Below are positions 24,657 to 32,097 of a stretch of 32,688 bases of DNA, piece after piece. A program made the translations under genes and the position numbers. The DNA comes from Streptomyces spiralis (GTDB lineage: Bacteria > Actinomycetota > Actinomycetes > Streptomycetales > Streptomycetaceae), in NCBI RefSeq assembly GCF_014654675.1, contig NZ_BNBC01000074.1, positions 1 through 32,688 on the forward strand, given 5' to 3'. Within the stretch, counting starts at the first letter, position 1. Each line of letters begins with the position of its first letter. The notes below the pieces were generated by a model that saw nothing but the letters and a program-made list of their open reading frames with translations, was not told the origin of the DNA and ran no database searches.

Positions 24657-25499
24657 ATGAGCAAGCATCGCAAAAAGCAGCCTTACCGGCGGATAGTCAT
24701 CGCCGCCGCAGCCATCGGCGCTCTCGGAGTGCCGTCCATCGCCCTGGCCTGTAGCGACTGGCCGGGCGGCGGAGAGAGCCAGTCCCAGCGGGCCGGGGCC
24801 GAGGCCACCACGACGTCGTGGCAGCACACCCACGGCGGGCGGCACCACGGGCACGGTGACCGGCACGGTCACCAGGGTGCGAAGCCGAGCCCGACGGCGT
24901 CGGCGACCGCGACTCCCACGCCGAGCGCCCCGAAGCACAGCGCGCCCAAGCACAGCGCCCCGAGCACCACCGCACCCAAGCACAGGACCACCGCGCCCGC
25001 GCACACCACCGCCACCCCCCGGCACACGGCAGGCGGCTCCTCCACGACTCCGACGGCGACGACCGCCCCCACCGCCACGGCCACCCCCTCGCAGAGTGCC
25101 CCGCAGGCCGGTGCGACGGCGTCCGCGGCCACCGCCCGGGTCGTGCAGCTCGTCAACGCCGAGCGCGCCAAGGTCGGTTGCTCGCCCCTGACCGTGAACG
25201 CGGACCTCACCAAGGCCGCCCAGGCGCACAGCCAGGACATGGCCGCCCACCAGAACATGTCGCACACCGGATCCGACGGATCGTCCCCGGGCGACCGGAT
25301 CACCCGCGCCGGCTACACCTGGAACTCGTACGGCGAGAACGTCGCCTACGGCTACTCCACCCCGGAGCAGGTCATGTCGGCCTGGATGTCCAGCCCCGGT
25401 CACAGGGAGAACATCCTCAACTGCGGGTACAAGGAGATCGGCGTCGGTCTCGCACAGCCCGGCAGCTACTGGACCCAGGACTTCGGCACCGAACGCTGA
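24657..25499 (+). CDS. Secreted CAP/SCP-domain protein with His-rich and Pro/Thr linker
   Basis: This 280-residue protein has a signal peptide (RRIVIAAAAIGALGVPSIALA, about residues 11-31). A short His-rich segment follows (HTHGGRHHGHGDRHGHQ, about 51-67) that could bind metal. Next is a Pro/Thr/Ala/Lys linker with APKHS repeats, then a CAP domain from about residue 160. The CAP tetrad is visible in HSQDMAAH, MSHTG, GENVA and GHRENIL. CAP proteins are extracellular; in Streptomyces they may act at the cell wall, though activity is unproven. GAGG seven bases before the ATG. Confidence 0.9.
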   Translation: MSKHRKKQPYRRIVIAAAAIGALGVPSIALACSDWPGGGESQSQRAGAEATTTSWQHTHGGRHHGHGDRHGHQGAKPSPTASATATPTPSAPKHSAPKHSAPSTTAPKHRTTAPAHTTATPRHTAGGSSTTPTATTAPTATATPSQSAPQAGATASAATARVVQLVNAERAKVGCSPLTVNADLTKAAQAHSQDMAAHQNMSHTGSDGSSPGDRITRAGYTWNSYGENVAYGYSTPEQVMSAWMSSPGHRENILNCGYKEIGVGLAQPGSYWTQDFGTER

Positions 25500-25517
25500 C
25501 ACCGCACACCGACACCG

Positions 25518-25556
25518 CTCGCCGGCACGTGGGACCGTGGTCTCACGGCCGGCGAG
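25518..25556. terminator. Bidirectional terminator between CAP-domain and VOC genes
   Basis: CTCGCCGGC and GCCGGCGAG form a perfect 9-bp stem enclosing a second stem (GTGGGACC/GGTCTCAC with one mismatch). It contains the stop codon of the VOC gene and lies 19 bases after the CAP-domain gene. Confidence 0.75.
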
Positions 25557-25959
25557 GCTGGTTGAAGCGCAGCATGTTGCCGGAGGGATCACGGAAGGCG
25601 CAGTCGCGGACGCCGTAGGGCTGGTCGGCCGGCTCCTGGAGCACCTCGCCGCCCGCGTCGCGAATGCGCTCGAAGGTGGCGTCGCAGTCGTCGGTCCGGA
25701 AGATGACGGCGCGCAGCAGCCCCTTCGCCAGCAGTTCGGCCATGGCCTGGCGGTCGGCGGGCGAGGCGCTCGGGTCCGCGAGGGGCGGTTCGAGGACGAT
25801 GTCCACGTCGGGCTGCGAGGGCGCGCCGACGGTCACCCAGCGCATCCCCTCGTACCCGACGTCGTTGCGCACCTCCAGCCCGAGGACGTCCCGGTAGAAG
25901 GCCAGCGCCTTGTCGTGGTCGTCGACGGCGATGAAGCACGTGGAAAGCTTGATGTCCAT
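25543..25959 (-). CDS. VOC-family (glyoxalase/bleomycin-resistance fold) protein
   Basis: This is a 138-residue protein of the vicinal oxygen chelate superfamily. The first betaalphabetabetabeta module runs from STCFIAVDDHDKALAFYRDVLGLEV, the second from RAVIFRTDDCDATFERIRDAGG to GVRDCAFRDPSGNMLRF. Such proteins are dioxygenases, isomerases or binders of antibiotics; the pattern here is the common AraC-linked type of unknown substrate. It lies 10 bases after the AraC gene, as one operon. Confidence 0.88.
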   Translation of the reverse strand: MDIKLSTCFIAVDDHDKALAFYRDVLGLEVRNDVGYEGMRWVTVGAPSQPDVDIVLEPPLADPSASPADRQAMAELLAKGLLRAVIFRTDDCDATFERIRDAGGEVLQEPADQPYGVRDCAFRDPSGNMLRFNQPRRP

Positions 25960-25969
25960 GTGCTTCACG

Positions 25970-26389
25970 CTACGAGCGGGGGGCGGGTTCCGCTCCCCCG
26001 TTCCGGACGGGTCGCATATGGATCTTGGCGATGCAGGGCGGGATGGCGGCTCCCTCGTCATGGCCGCGGGCCCGGTACGAGCTCGGGCTCTCCCCGACCA
26101 GCTCGGTGAAGCGCGAGCTGAACGAGCCCAGTGACGTACAGCCGACCGCGAAGCAGACCTCCGTGACCGTCATGTCGCCCCGCCGCAGCAGCGCCTTGGC
26201 CCGCTCGATCCGGCGCGTCATCAGGTAGCTGTACGGCGTCTCCCCGTAGGCGGCGCGGAAGCTGCGGGAGAAATGGCCCGGCGACATGAGGGCGACACTC
26301 GCCAGCGCCGCCACGTCGAGCGGCTTCGCGTAGTCGCGGTCCATGACATCACGGGCCCGGCGCAGCCGGACGAGGTCTTCCAGCGTCAC
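25970..26389 (-). CDS. AraC-family transcriptional regulator, DNA-binding domain only
   Basis: The 139-residue protein has two helix-turn-helix motifs: LASVALMSPGHFSRSFRAAYGETP and VCFAVGCTSLGSFSSRFTELVGESP. It has no separate sensor domain. I take the GTG at 26389 (VTLEDLVRLRR) as start, with a poor ribosome site; readings further upstream are not protein-like. It probably controls itself and the VOC gene. Confidence 0.85.
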   Translation of the reverse strand: MTLEDLVRLRRARDVMDRDYAKPLDVAALASVALMSPGHFSRSFRAAYGETPYSYLMTRRIERAKALLRRGDMTVTEVCFAVGCTSLGSFSSRFTELVGESPSSYRARGHDEGAAIPPCIAKIHMRPVRNGGAEPAPRS

Positions 26390-26506
26390 CGGCCCAGCAT
26401 CCCACAGCGCGACCGCCGCCGGTGCGGATCCGCGCGTGTAAACCCCACGGGCCACACACCGGAGGCCGCCGCCCTGCTGCCCGGTGCGGCCGAGGAGGGG
26501 CTGCGC

Positions 26507-26917
26507 GTGCTCGCACTGTTCACGGAGCAGCGGTGGGAGGAGATGCGCTCCCGCTTCGATTCCCGTATGGCGCAAGCGGCCCCGGCCGATCTGCTGCGCA
26601 CGGTCTGGCAGAAGGCCGACCGCGAACGCGGTGCCTTCCAGACCATGGGCACACCGTCCGTCCGGGCCGTCGCCGGCTACACCGTGGTCGACGTTCCGAT
26701 GGCGTACGAGCGCGGCGAACTGCTGCGGCGGGTCGCCTTCGACGCCGACGGACAGGTCGCCGGCTTCTTCGTTCTGCCCGCAGAAACGGAACGATCACCG
26801 CTCGGCTGCGACGCCGCCTCACCGGCATCACGCTCATCGTCGGAGTCGTCTGTCTCTCGGAGGCGGCGGTCACCACGGCACTCGCCTTCTCCCTCTCGAC
26901 GGGCGCCTTCCTGGTGA
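26507..26917 (+). CDS. DUF3887-domain protein with aberrant C-terminal tail
   Basis: The first 95 residues match the DUF3887 pattern: TEQRWEEMRSRFDSRM, LRTVWQKADRERGAFQTM, then AGYTVVDVPMAYERGELLRRVAFDADGQ and VAGFFVLP. From about 26790 the reading turns into Ser/Arg-rich out-of-frame sequence (it overlaps the VC0807-like tail in another frame), so the natural end has been lost. GTG at 26507 follows GAGGAGGGG by six bases; upstream codons back to about 26440 also look protein-like, so the start may have been lost too. Function of DUF3887 is unknown. Confidence 0.55.
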   Translation: MLALFTEQRWEEMRSRFDSRMAQAAPADLLRTVWQKADRERGAFQTMGTPSVRAVAGYTVVDVPMAYERGELLRRVAFDADGQVAGFFVLPAETERSPLGCDAASPASRSSSESSVSRRRRSPRHSPSPSRRAPSW

Positions 26918-27010
26918 CCTCGCGCGTGATCCGAAGGGCCGTGGCCGCACTCGGCGTGGCCGCCGCCCTCCTCGACCGGTACCGGACCGGCAACGGCCGG
27001 CCGGAGGAAG
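26788..27010 (+). pseudogene. C-terminal remnant of a VC0807-like membrane protein
   Basis: In the frame beginning at 26791 the sequence reads TITARLRRRLTGITLIVGVV, then SEAAVTTALAFSLSTGAFLV and RAVAALGVAAAL. This is the two-helix ending of VC0807-family inner membrane proteins. Nothing of the preceding 150 residues is present, and there is no start codon. Confidence 0.5.
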
Positions 27011-27026
27011 CACGACGGCCGGCTGG

Positions 27027-27190
27027 CCGGCCGCTGACGACGGGCCCGGCCGGAACGCGAACAAGGCCGCCTGGTTCGGCCCCCGACGGCACGGCTTCGG
27101 CTGGGGCCCCGCACCGGGCAGACCCGCCTCATCGTCCTGACCGTCGCCGGCGCCCTGGTCGTACTCAAGCTGGTGCTCGGCTCACACTGA
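27027..27190 (+). pseudogene. Small one-helix membrane protein, frameshifted
   Basis: NKAAWFGPRRHGFGWGP (frame from 27060) is followed, one base out of frame, by RTGQTRLIVLTVAGALVVLK and a stop at 27190. Adding one C to the C4 at 27107-27110 joins them into the layout of small Streptomyces proteins (basic WFGPRRxGxGW, then one membrane span). No start codon was found. Confidence 0.4.
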
Positions 27191-27243
27191 TCGACGGGGC
27201 CTGACCCTTCGTGTCCGGGTTCGGGGGATCCGGATTCGGGGGA

Positions 27244-28005
27244 TCAAGGGGCCATGTGTGCGGCGATGTCCTCCACGCACTGGCGCAGCGCGGGTGCGTG
27301 GGCGCGGAGTTGGTCGGCTTCGGTCAGGATGACCGTGGCCGCGAGGGAGACGGCCAGGGGCGGGGTGCTCTCGGGGGCGCGGGGCAGGGCGGCGGCGATG
27401 GAGCGGACGCCGATCTCGTTCTCCTCGTCGACCTCGGACCAGCCCCGCTGTCGCACGAGTGCGAGCTCGGCGCGGAGTCGGCCGGGATCGGTGATCGTGC
27501 GGGGTGTCACCGCCGGGAGCGGTCCGGACAGAAGCTGTTCGCGTTCCTCCTCCGGCAGCGCGGCGGCGAGGGCCTTGCCGAGCGAGGTGGCGTGCCACGG
27601 GTTGCGGGTCCCCTCGGCGCTGCGCAGCTGCAGGTGCTGGGTGCCCTGGACGGAGAGCACGAGCAGGACGTCGGCGCCGTGGAGGAGGCCGGCGATGACG
27701 GGCAGCCCGGTGCGCGCGGCCAGTCGGCGCATCGGTGCCGCGGCGGCGGAGTAGCCGGCGGGTGAGCGCTGGAAGCCCCGGGACAGCTCCAGGACGCGCC
27801 AGCCCAGCGCGTAGCGCCGGGCGTCCTCGTCGTAGGTGGCGAACCGCTCCTCGACGAGCCGGCCGAGGATGCGGTGGGCGCTGCTGACGGGGAGCTGCGC
27901 GGCGCGGGCGGCGGCGCTCACGCCGAGTCCGGCGGGGTGCTCGGCCAGTACGGTCAGCAGCCGCAGTCCCCGGCCCAGCATGTCGTCGCCGGATGGTGTG
28001 GTCAC
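27244..28005 (-). CDS. IclR-family transcriptional regulator
   Basis: This is a 253-residue regulator with an N-terminal winged helix (GLRLLTVLAEHPAGLGVSAA, SAHRILGRLVEERFATYD) and an IclR effector domain (LHGADVLLVLSVQGTQHL, TSLGKALAAALPEEE, RGWSEVDEENEIGVRSIAAAL). GTG start at 28005 with GGAGG eight bases before. It lies 86 bases after the MFS gene and probably controls the transporter and the divergent dehydrogenase. Confidence 0.9.
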   Translation of the reverse strand: MTTPSGDDMLGRGLRLLTVLAEHPAGLGVSAAARAAQLPVSSAHRILGRLVEERFATYDEDARRYALGWRVLELSRGFQRSPAGYSAAAAPMRRLAARTGLPVIAGLLHGADVLLVLSVQGTQHLQLRSAEGTRNPWHATSLGKALAAALPEEEREQLLSGPLPAVTPRTITDPGRLRAELALVRQRGWSEVDEENEIGVRSIAAALPRAPESTPPLAVSLAATVILTEADQLRAHAPALRQCVEDIAAHMAP

Positions 28006-28091
28006 CGTGTACGCCTCCGTGGTTCCGTGCCGCCGCCGTTGCGGGTCGGTGCGGCGGCCGTCGGCGTCCCGCTCGGCCGCCGCGTCGACGA

Positions 28092-29417
28092 TCACGGTAC
28101 CGGGACCGGCCGGGAGGCCGTCGGCTCGGGGACCGCCAGGGTCAGCCCCGCGGCGAGCAGGGCGCAGACCGCCATCAGCCCGAAGGCGCCGGCGTCGCCG
28201 AGCTGCGTCCCGCGCACCCAGCCGACCAGATAGGTCCCGGCGAAGGAGCCGAGCGCGCCGAAGGAGTTGACCAGCGCGACGGCGGCGCCCGCGATCCCGG
28301 GCGGGGCGAGCGTCGAGACCAGGGCGAAGTACGGTCCGTACGGCGCGTACAGGCACAGACCCGCGACGACGAGCAGGGCGAGGGCCACGGGGAAGTGGTC
28401 GCCGGCGGCGTAGGAGGCGAGGAGGGCGAGGCCGCCGCAGCCCAGCCACGGCCACACGGCGGCGCGGCGCCGGCCGCTGCGGTCGGACAGGCGGGAGTTG
28501 AGCAGCATCGCGCAGGCCGCGCAGGCGTACGGGATGGCGGTGAGCAGTCCGGTGGCGCCGATGCCCTCCCCGGAGCCCTTCTTGATGATCGCGGGGAGCC
28601 AGAAGACGAAGCCGTACATGCCGAAGGACCAGAAGAAGTACTGCGCGGCCATGGTCAGCACTCGGGTCGAGCGCAGCACCGTGCGGTACCGCTGACGCAG
28701 GGTGCCGGACACGGGCGGTGCGGCGGCCTGTTCGGCGGCCAGGTCGGCGCGCAGCAGGTCCAGTTCGTGTGCGGGCAGACGGTGTGTCTGCTCGGGGCGG
28801 TCCTTGACGAGCCGCAGACAGCACAGGCCCCACAGCACCGAGGGCACGCCTTCGGCGATGAACATCACGCGCCAGTCGGAGACGGAGACCAGCCAGCCGG
28901 AGACCGCCGACAGCCACATCACGGTGACCGGGTTGCCGAGGATGAGCAGGGTGTTGGCGCGTCCGCGCTCGCCACGCGTGAACCAGCGGCCGAGCAGCAT
29001 CACCATCGACGGCAGCACCGCCCCCTCGACGACGCCGAGCGCGAAGCGGACCGCGATCAGCTGCGCGGGGCTGCTGAGCAGTCCCTGGGCGACGGCGAGC
29101 AGCCCCCAGACGACGGTCGACCAGGCGACCAGCCGGCGGGCGCTGCGCTGCTCGGCGTAGATCGTCCCGGGGATCTGGAAGAAGAAGTAGCCGAGGAAGA
29201 ACGACGCGGCGATCAGGGAGTCGGCTCCCGAGGACAGATGCAGGTCGTCGGCCATGCCGCCGGCGGACGCGATCGCGTAGTTGGACTTGTCGAGATAGGC
29301 GAGCGAGTACGTGACGAACGCGACCGGCATCATGTGGCGGGCGCGGGCGGACCTCCAGAAGCCGGACTGCGCGGCCTTGGCTCTGGCGGTGTCGGTGGCA
29401 GGTGACGTCGCTGTCAT
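28092..29417 (-). CDS. MFS transporter, anion:cation symporter (ACS) family
   Basis: This 441-residue importer of organic acids (the family of glucarate, galactonate, tartrate and phthalate permeases) has 12 spans. Seen are LAYLDKSNYAIASAGGM (the TM1 D/R-type motif), FFLGYFFFQIPG, RFALGVVEGAVLPSMVML and GRWFTRGERGRANTLL. The second half starts at YFFWSFGMYGFVFWLPAI. The ATG is at 29417. It is divergent from a D-2-hydroxyacid dehydrogenase, suggesting uptake of a hydroxy acid. Confidence 0.9.
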   Translation of the reverse strand: MTATSPATDTARAKAAQSGFWRSARARHMMPVAFVTYSLAYLDKSNYAIASAGGMADDLHLSSGADSLIAASFFLGYFFFQIPGTIYAEQRSARRLVAWSTVVWGLLAVAQGLLSSPAQLIAVRFALGVVEGAVLPSMVMLLGRWFTRGERGRANTLLILGNPVTVMWLSAVSGWLVSVSDWRVMFIAEGVPSVLWGLCCLRLVKDRPEQTHRLPAHELDLLRADLAAEQAAAPPVSGTLRQRYRTVLRSTRVLTMAAQYFFWSFGMYGFVFWLPAIIKKGSGEGIGATGLLTAIPYACAACAMLLNSRLSDRSGRRRAAVWPWLGCGGLALLASYAAGDHFPVALALLVVAGLCLYAPYGPYFALVSTLAPPGIAGAAVALVNSFGALGSFAGTYLVGWVRGTQLGDAGAFGLMAVCALLAAGLTLAVPEPTASRPVPVP

Positions 29418-29431
29418 CCCTGACCCCCTGT

Positions 29432-29448
29432 TTTCCGTGAGATGGAAA
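29432..29448. promoter_or_regulatory. Inverted repeat in the divergent promoter, candidate IclR operator
   Basis: TTTCC-GTGAGAT-GGAAA lies in the 74-base gap between the ACS transporter and the dehydrogenase. An overlapping GTGA...TCAC (29437-29456) adds symmetry. IclR-type operators are often such short palindromes. Binding is inferred. Confidence 0.45.
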
Positions 29449-29491
29449 GTGTTTCACTGGACGGGAAGAACCGTACGAGAAGGAGAGCCCG

Positions 29492-30451
29492 ATGACCAGA
29501 GCCCTTCACGACACCGCCACCGACGCCACCGACGTACTCGTCCCGTTGCCGGACCTGGACCGGCGGCACGGGCCCTGGCCCGCGGGCGTCGGGGTGCATG
29601 TCTGGGACGGCGTGACACCGGGCAGCGAACCGGCCGAGGACGTCCTGGCCCGCGTCGGCCTGTGGGTCATGCCCTACGCCGTACCGGACGCCGTCCACCT
29701 GCTGCCCAGGCTGCCGCACCTGCGCGCGGTGCAGTCGCTCAGCGCCGGCGTGGAGAAGCTGCTGCCCCTCCTGCCCCCCGGGGTCGGCCTGCACAACGGC
29801 CGCGGCCTGCACGACGCCTCCACCGCCGAGCATGCCCTCGGCCTGATCCTCGCCGCGCAGCGGGACCTCCCGCAGTGGGTCTCCGACCAGGCCGCGGGAC
29901 GCTGGGAGCCCCACTTCACGCGGTCCCTCGCGGATACGACGGTGACGATCGTCGGCTACGGCTCCATCGGCGCCGCTCTCGAACAGCGCCTGCTCGCCTG
30001 CGAGGCCCATGTCGTCCGCGTCGCCCGCCGGGCACGCCCCGAGCAGCACGTCCACGCCGTGGCCGAGCTGCCCGACCTGCTCCCGGCCACCGACATCGTC
30101 GTCCTGGTCCTGCCCGAGAACCCGGGCACGGTCGGGCTCTTCGGCGTCAAGGAGCTGGCCGCTCTGCCCGACGGCGCCCTGGTCGTCAACGTCGGCCGCG
30201 GCCGCACCCTCGACACCCAGGCCCTGCTCGACGAGACCCGTGACGGCCGGCTGCGGGCCGCACTGGACGTCACCGACCCCGAACCCCTGCCGGCGGACCA
30301 CCCCCTGCGCCGGGCTCCCGGGGTCCTCGTCACCCCCCATGTCGCCGGTGGCTCCGCCGCGTTCCGCCCGCGCGCCGAACGCCTGATCGTCGATCAGATC
30401 CACCGCTTCGCGGCCGGCCGCCCCCTCCTCCACCCCTTCCCACGCGACTGA
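29492..30451 (+). CDS. D-2-hydroxyacid dehydrogenase (NAD-dependent)
   Basis: This 319-residue oxidoreductase interconverts a 2-hydroxy acid and a 2-keto acid. The Rossmann motif is VGYGSIG (about 152). The catalytic Arg is in VNVGRGRTLD, the Glu in DVTDPEPLPADHPL, and the His in VTPHVAGGS. The N-terminal domain contains QSLSAGVEKLLPLLP and STAEHALGLILAAQR. GGAG lies eight bases before the ATG. The divergent ACS transporter may deliver the substrate. Confidence 0.9.
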   Translation: MTRALHDTATDATDVLVPLPDLDRRHGPWPAGVGVHVWDGVTPGSEPAEDVLARVGLWVMPYAVPDAVHLLPRLPHLRAVQSLSAGVEKLLPLLPPGVGLHNGRGLHDASTAEHALGLILAAQRDLPQWVSDQAAGRWEPHFTRSLADTTVTIVGYGSIGAALEQRLLACEAHVVRVARRARPEQHVHAVAELPDLLPATDIVVLVLPENPGTVGLFGVKELAALPDGALVVNVGRGRTLDTQALLDETRDGRLRAALDVTDPEPLPADHPLRRAPGVLVTPHVAGGSAAFRPRAERLIVDQIHRFAAGRPLLHPFPRD

Positions 30452-30491
30452 CCCGCCTCACGGGCGGCCTGCGCGCCGTGAGACGGGTCAG
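30448..30491. terminator. Terminator between dehydrogenase and bL37 genes
   Basis: CTGACCCGCCTCACGG and CCGTGAGACGGGTCAG form a 16-bp stem with one mismatch and a 12-base loop. The dehydrogenase stop is in the left arm, and the bL37 gene ends nine bases beyond the right arm, so the hairpin serves both convergent genes. Confidence 0.88.
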
Positions 30492-30499
30492 CGGTGGAG

Positions 30500-30577
30500 T
30501 CAGGACTGGGGGCGTTTCCCGTGGTTCGCCGGGTGGTTGCGACGGGACTTCTTCTTGCGGCGTCGCTTCGAGGACAC
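30500..30577 (-). CDS. bL37-type small 50S ribosomal protein (25 residues)
   Basis: The tiny reading frame encodes MSSKRRRKKKSRRNHPANHG plus KRPQS. Its basic N-terminus and ANHGKRP ending are those of actinobacterial ribosomal protein bL37, first seen in mycobacterial ribosome structures, where it sits in the large subunit. GTG start at 30577 with GAGGAGG five bases before. Monocistronic; upstream is a CCC-N6-GGG palindrome (30628-30639) of unknown meaning. Confidence 0.85.
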   Translation of the reverse strand: MSSKRRRKKKSRRNHPANHGKRPQS

Positions 30578-30748
30578 GGGAACCTCCTCGTGATGGGGGG
30601 TGTATGCCAGAGCGCGACCTGCCGCCCATATACGGGCACAACAGGCATCCACTCCGCATCCTTCCACAACGGTCCTGGTGCCGCGATCCCGGTGCGCGCG
30701 GGCGCCGGTCGGTCGGCACCCGGATCCGGAAGCGGTTAGCGTGGTGCG

Positions 30749-31120
30749 ATGCGACATGTGGTGACCGATGCCGACACCGCGGAGTCGGTGGGCAGCGGTG
30801 ACGTGCCGGTGCTCTCCACCCCGCGGCTGATCGCGTGGATGGAGGCGGCGACCGTGGAGGCCGCTGCGGCCTTCACCGCGACGGGTCAGACGACCGTGGG
30901 CACGGCGATCCGCGTCGAGCACCTGCGTGCCACGCCCGTGGGCGGCCGCGTGGAGGTCGCCGCCCAGGCCCCCACCGCGCCCGCGGGCCGCCGGCTCACC
31001 TTCCTCGTACGGGCCGTCGACGGTTCGGGCGCGCTCGTCGCCACCGGGGAGATCGACCGGGCGATCGTCGATCGCGGCCGGTTCCTCGCCGCGACGGCCG
31101 GCCCCGAAGCGAGCCGCTGA
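30749..31120 (+). CDS. Hotdog-fold thioesterase, FlK-like
   Basis: This is a 123-residue single-hotdog protein. VLSTPRLIAWMEAATV, QTTVGTAIRVEHLRATPVGG and ATGEIDRAIVDRGRF line up with fluoroacetyl-CoA thioesterase FlK, and supply the equivalents of its catalytic Thr, Glu and His. General acyl-CoA thioesterase activity is likely; the natural substrate is unknown. There is no ribosome site; TAGCGT ends seven bases before the ATG, so the mRNA may be leaderless. The 170 bases upstream hold only the two promoters. Confidence 0.83.
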   Translation: MRHVVTDADTAESVGSGDVPVLSTPRLIAWMEAATVEAAAAFTATGQTTVGTAIRVEHLRATPVGGRVEVAAQAPTAPAGRRLTFLVRAVDGSGALVATGEIDRAIVDRGRFLAATAGPEASR

Positions 31121-31158
31121 CCGGCCGTCCGCCCGGCCTCCGTGCCACGCTGTGCGTC

Positions 31159-31233
31159 TTCGTCGCGGTCTCCGTGTTCGTCGCGCTGTCCGTGTTCGTC
31201 GCGCCGTACGCCTTCGTCGCGCTACTCGTCGCG
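31159..31233. repeat. 18-bp tandem repeat beyond a small gene
   Basis: TTCGTCGCG starts at 31159, 31177, 31195 and 31213 (18-base period), then a CTCGTCGCG copy at 31225. On the minus strand it encodes RDEGVR-RDEHGQ-RDEHGD-RDEDAQ in the frame of the gene at 31222-31386, after its stop. Confidence 0.8.
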
Positions 31234-31386
31234 TTCGAAGTCGGCCTCCCATTCCTCCTTGTCGAGAGCCCGCTGGGCGGCGAAGTACAGGTCGTACACG
31301 AAGCTGCGGGCCTGCTCGGGCGACAGGGCGGGCGCCTCGCGCAGCAGCCGCTCGGTCCAGGCGGAGATGTTCTCGTCGTCGCTCAT
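31222..31386 (-). CDS. Small acidic protein, function unknown
   Basis: The 54-residue protein begins MSDDENISAWTERLLREAPA and ends EADFERDE. It is helical and acidic, has no recognised domain, and may be a conserved Streptomyces small protein. The stop interrupts an RDE hexapeptide repeat that continues in frame downstream. It lies 70 bases after the Nudix gene on the same strand. Confidence 0.6.
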   Translation of the reverse strand: MSDDENISAWTERLLREAPALSPEQARSFVYDLYFAAQRALDKEEWEADFERDE

Positions 31387-31456
31387 GTCTCCAGCCCAAT
31401 GCCTTCTCGGGCCGACCGCCACCGCAACCGTCCGGACGGCTGGTGCGGCGCCCGGC

Positions 31457-31867
31457 TCACACGGGTGTGTGGCCCTCCAGGTAGTCGCGTACGACGTCGG
31501 GCAGCCCGTCGTTCTCGGGCCGCCCGGCACGGACGAGCTCCGCGGCCGCGACCCAGCGGATCCGCTCCGGAGCGAGCCGTGCCCCGCCCGACGGCGCCTC
31601 GGTGAGCAGCTGGCACACCACGGCCACCGGTGCGCGCACCTCCTCGCCCACCGCTGCCGCCGGGCCCAGCGTCGACGAGCCGTCGACGAGGTAGCCGGTG
31701 AGCTCGTGGACGACGCGCGCCGCGGTGGCCGGCGCCGTCTCGGCCGGCTCCGGGGTGCCCGAGGGCAGCCGCCAGCCGCCGCCGGGCTGTTCCACCAGCA
31801 GCACCTGTCCGTCGTACACGACGACCGCCCGCACCACGCTGCTCTCGGCAGCCCGCTCCGGCGCCAT
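31457..31867 (-). CDS. Nudix-fold protein with degenerate Nudix box
   Basis: This is a 136-residue protein with the start VVRAVVVYDGQVLLVEQPG and GWRLPSGTPE typical of Nudix hydrolases, which cleave nucleoside diphosphates linked to another group. The box, however, reads SGTPEPAETAPATAARVVHE then LTGY. Of the RE-x2-EE glutamates only one remains (RVVHEL). It may bind rather than hydrolyse nucleotide, or use another metal site. ATG at 31867 after GGAAGGTGGGG. The 230 bases upstream to the GreA-like gene hold the two divergent promoters and nothing else I can name. Confidence 0.8.
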   Translation of the reverse strand: MAPERAAESSVVRAVVVYDGQVLLVEQPGGGWRLPSGTPEPAETAPATAARVVHELTGYLVDGSSTLGPAAAVGEEVRAPVAVVCQLLTEAPSGGARLAPERIRWVAAAELVRAGRPENDGLPDVVRDYLEGHTPV

Positions 31868-32097
31868 GGACCCCACCTTCCCGTCGCTCTTCACACGGCC
31901 CGTACGGCAGGTCGGTCTCCGCCGCCCGTCCCGTCTCCTACCCGGGGGTCGGCAGTTGACGCCCTGCGCGGGGCGTGCCCCCCGGCCTGCTCCCCGGTCG
32001 CTCCGACAGCCCGCGGCAGCTGAGCGGCATCGTGACGATCTCCGCATTACGCTGCATGTGATGATGTTCTCCGCACGACCGCACCACGGGAGCAGGC

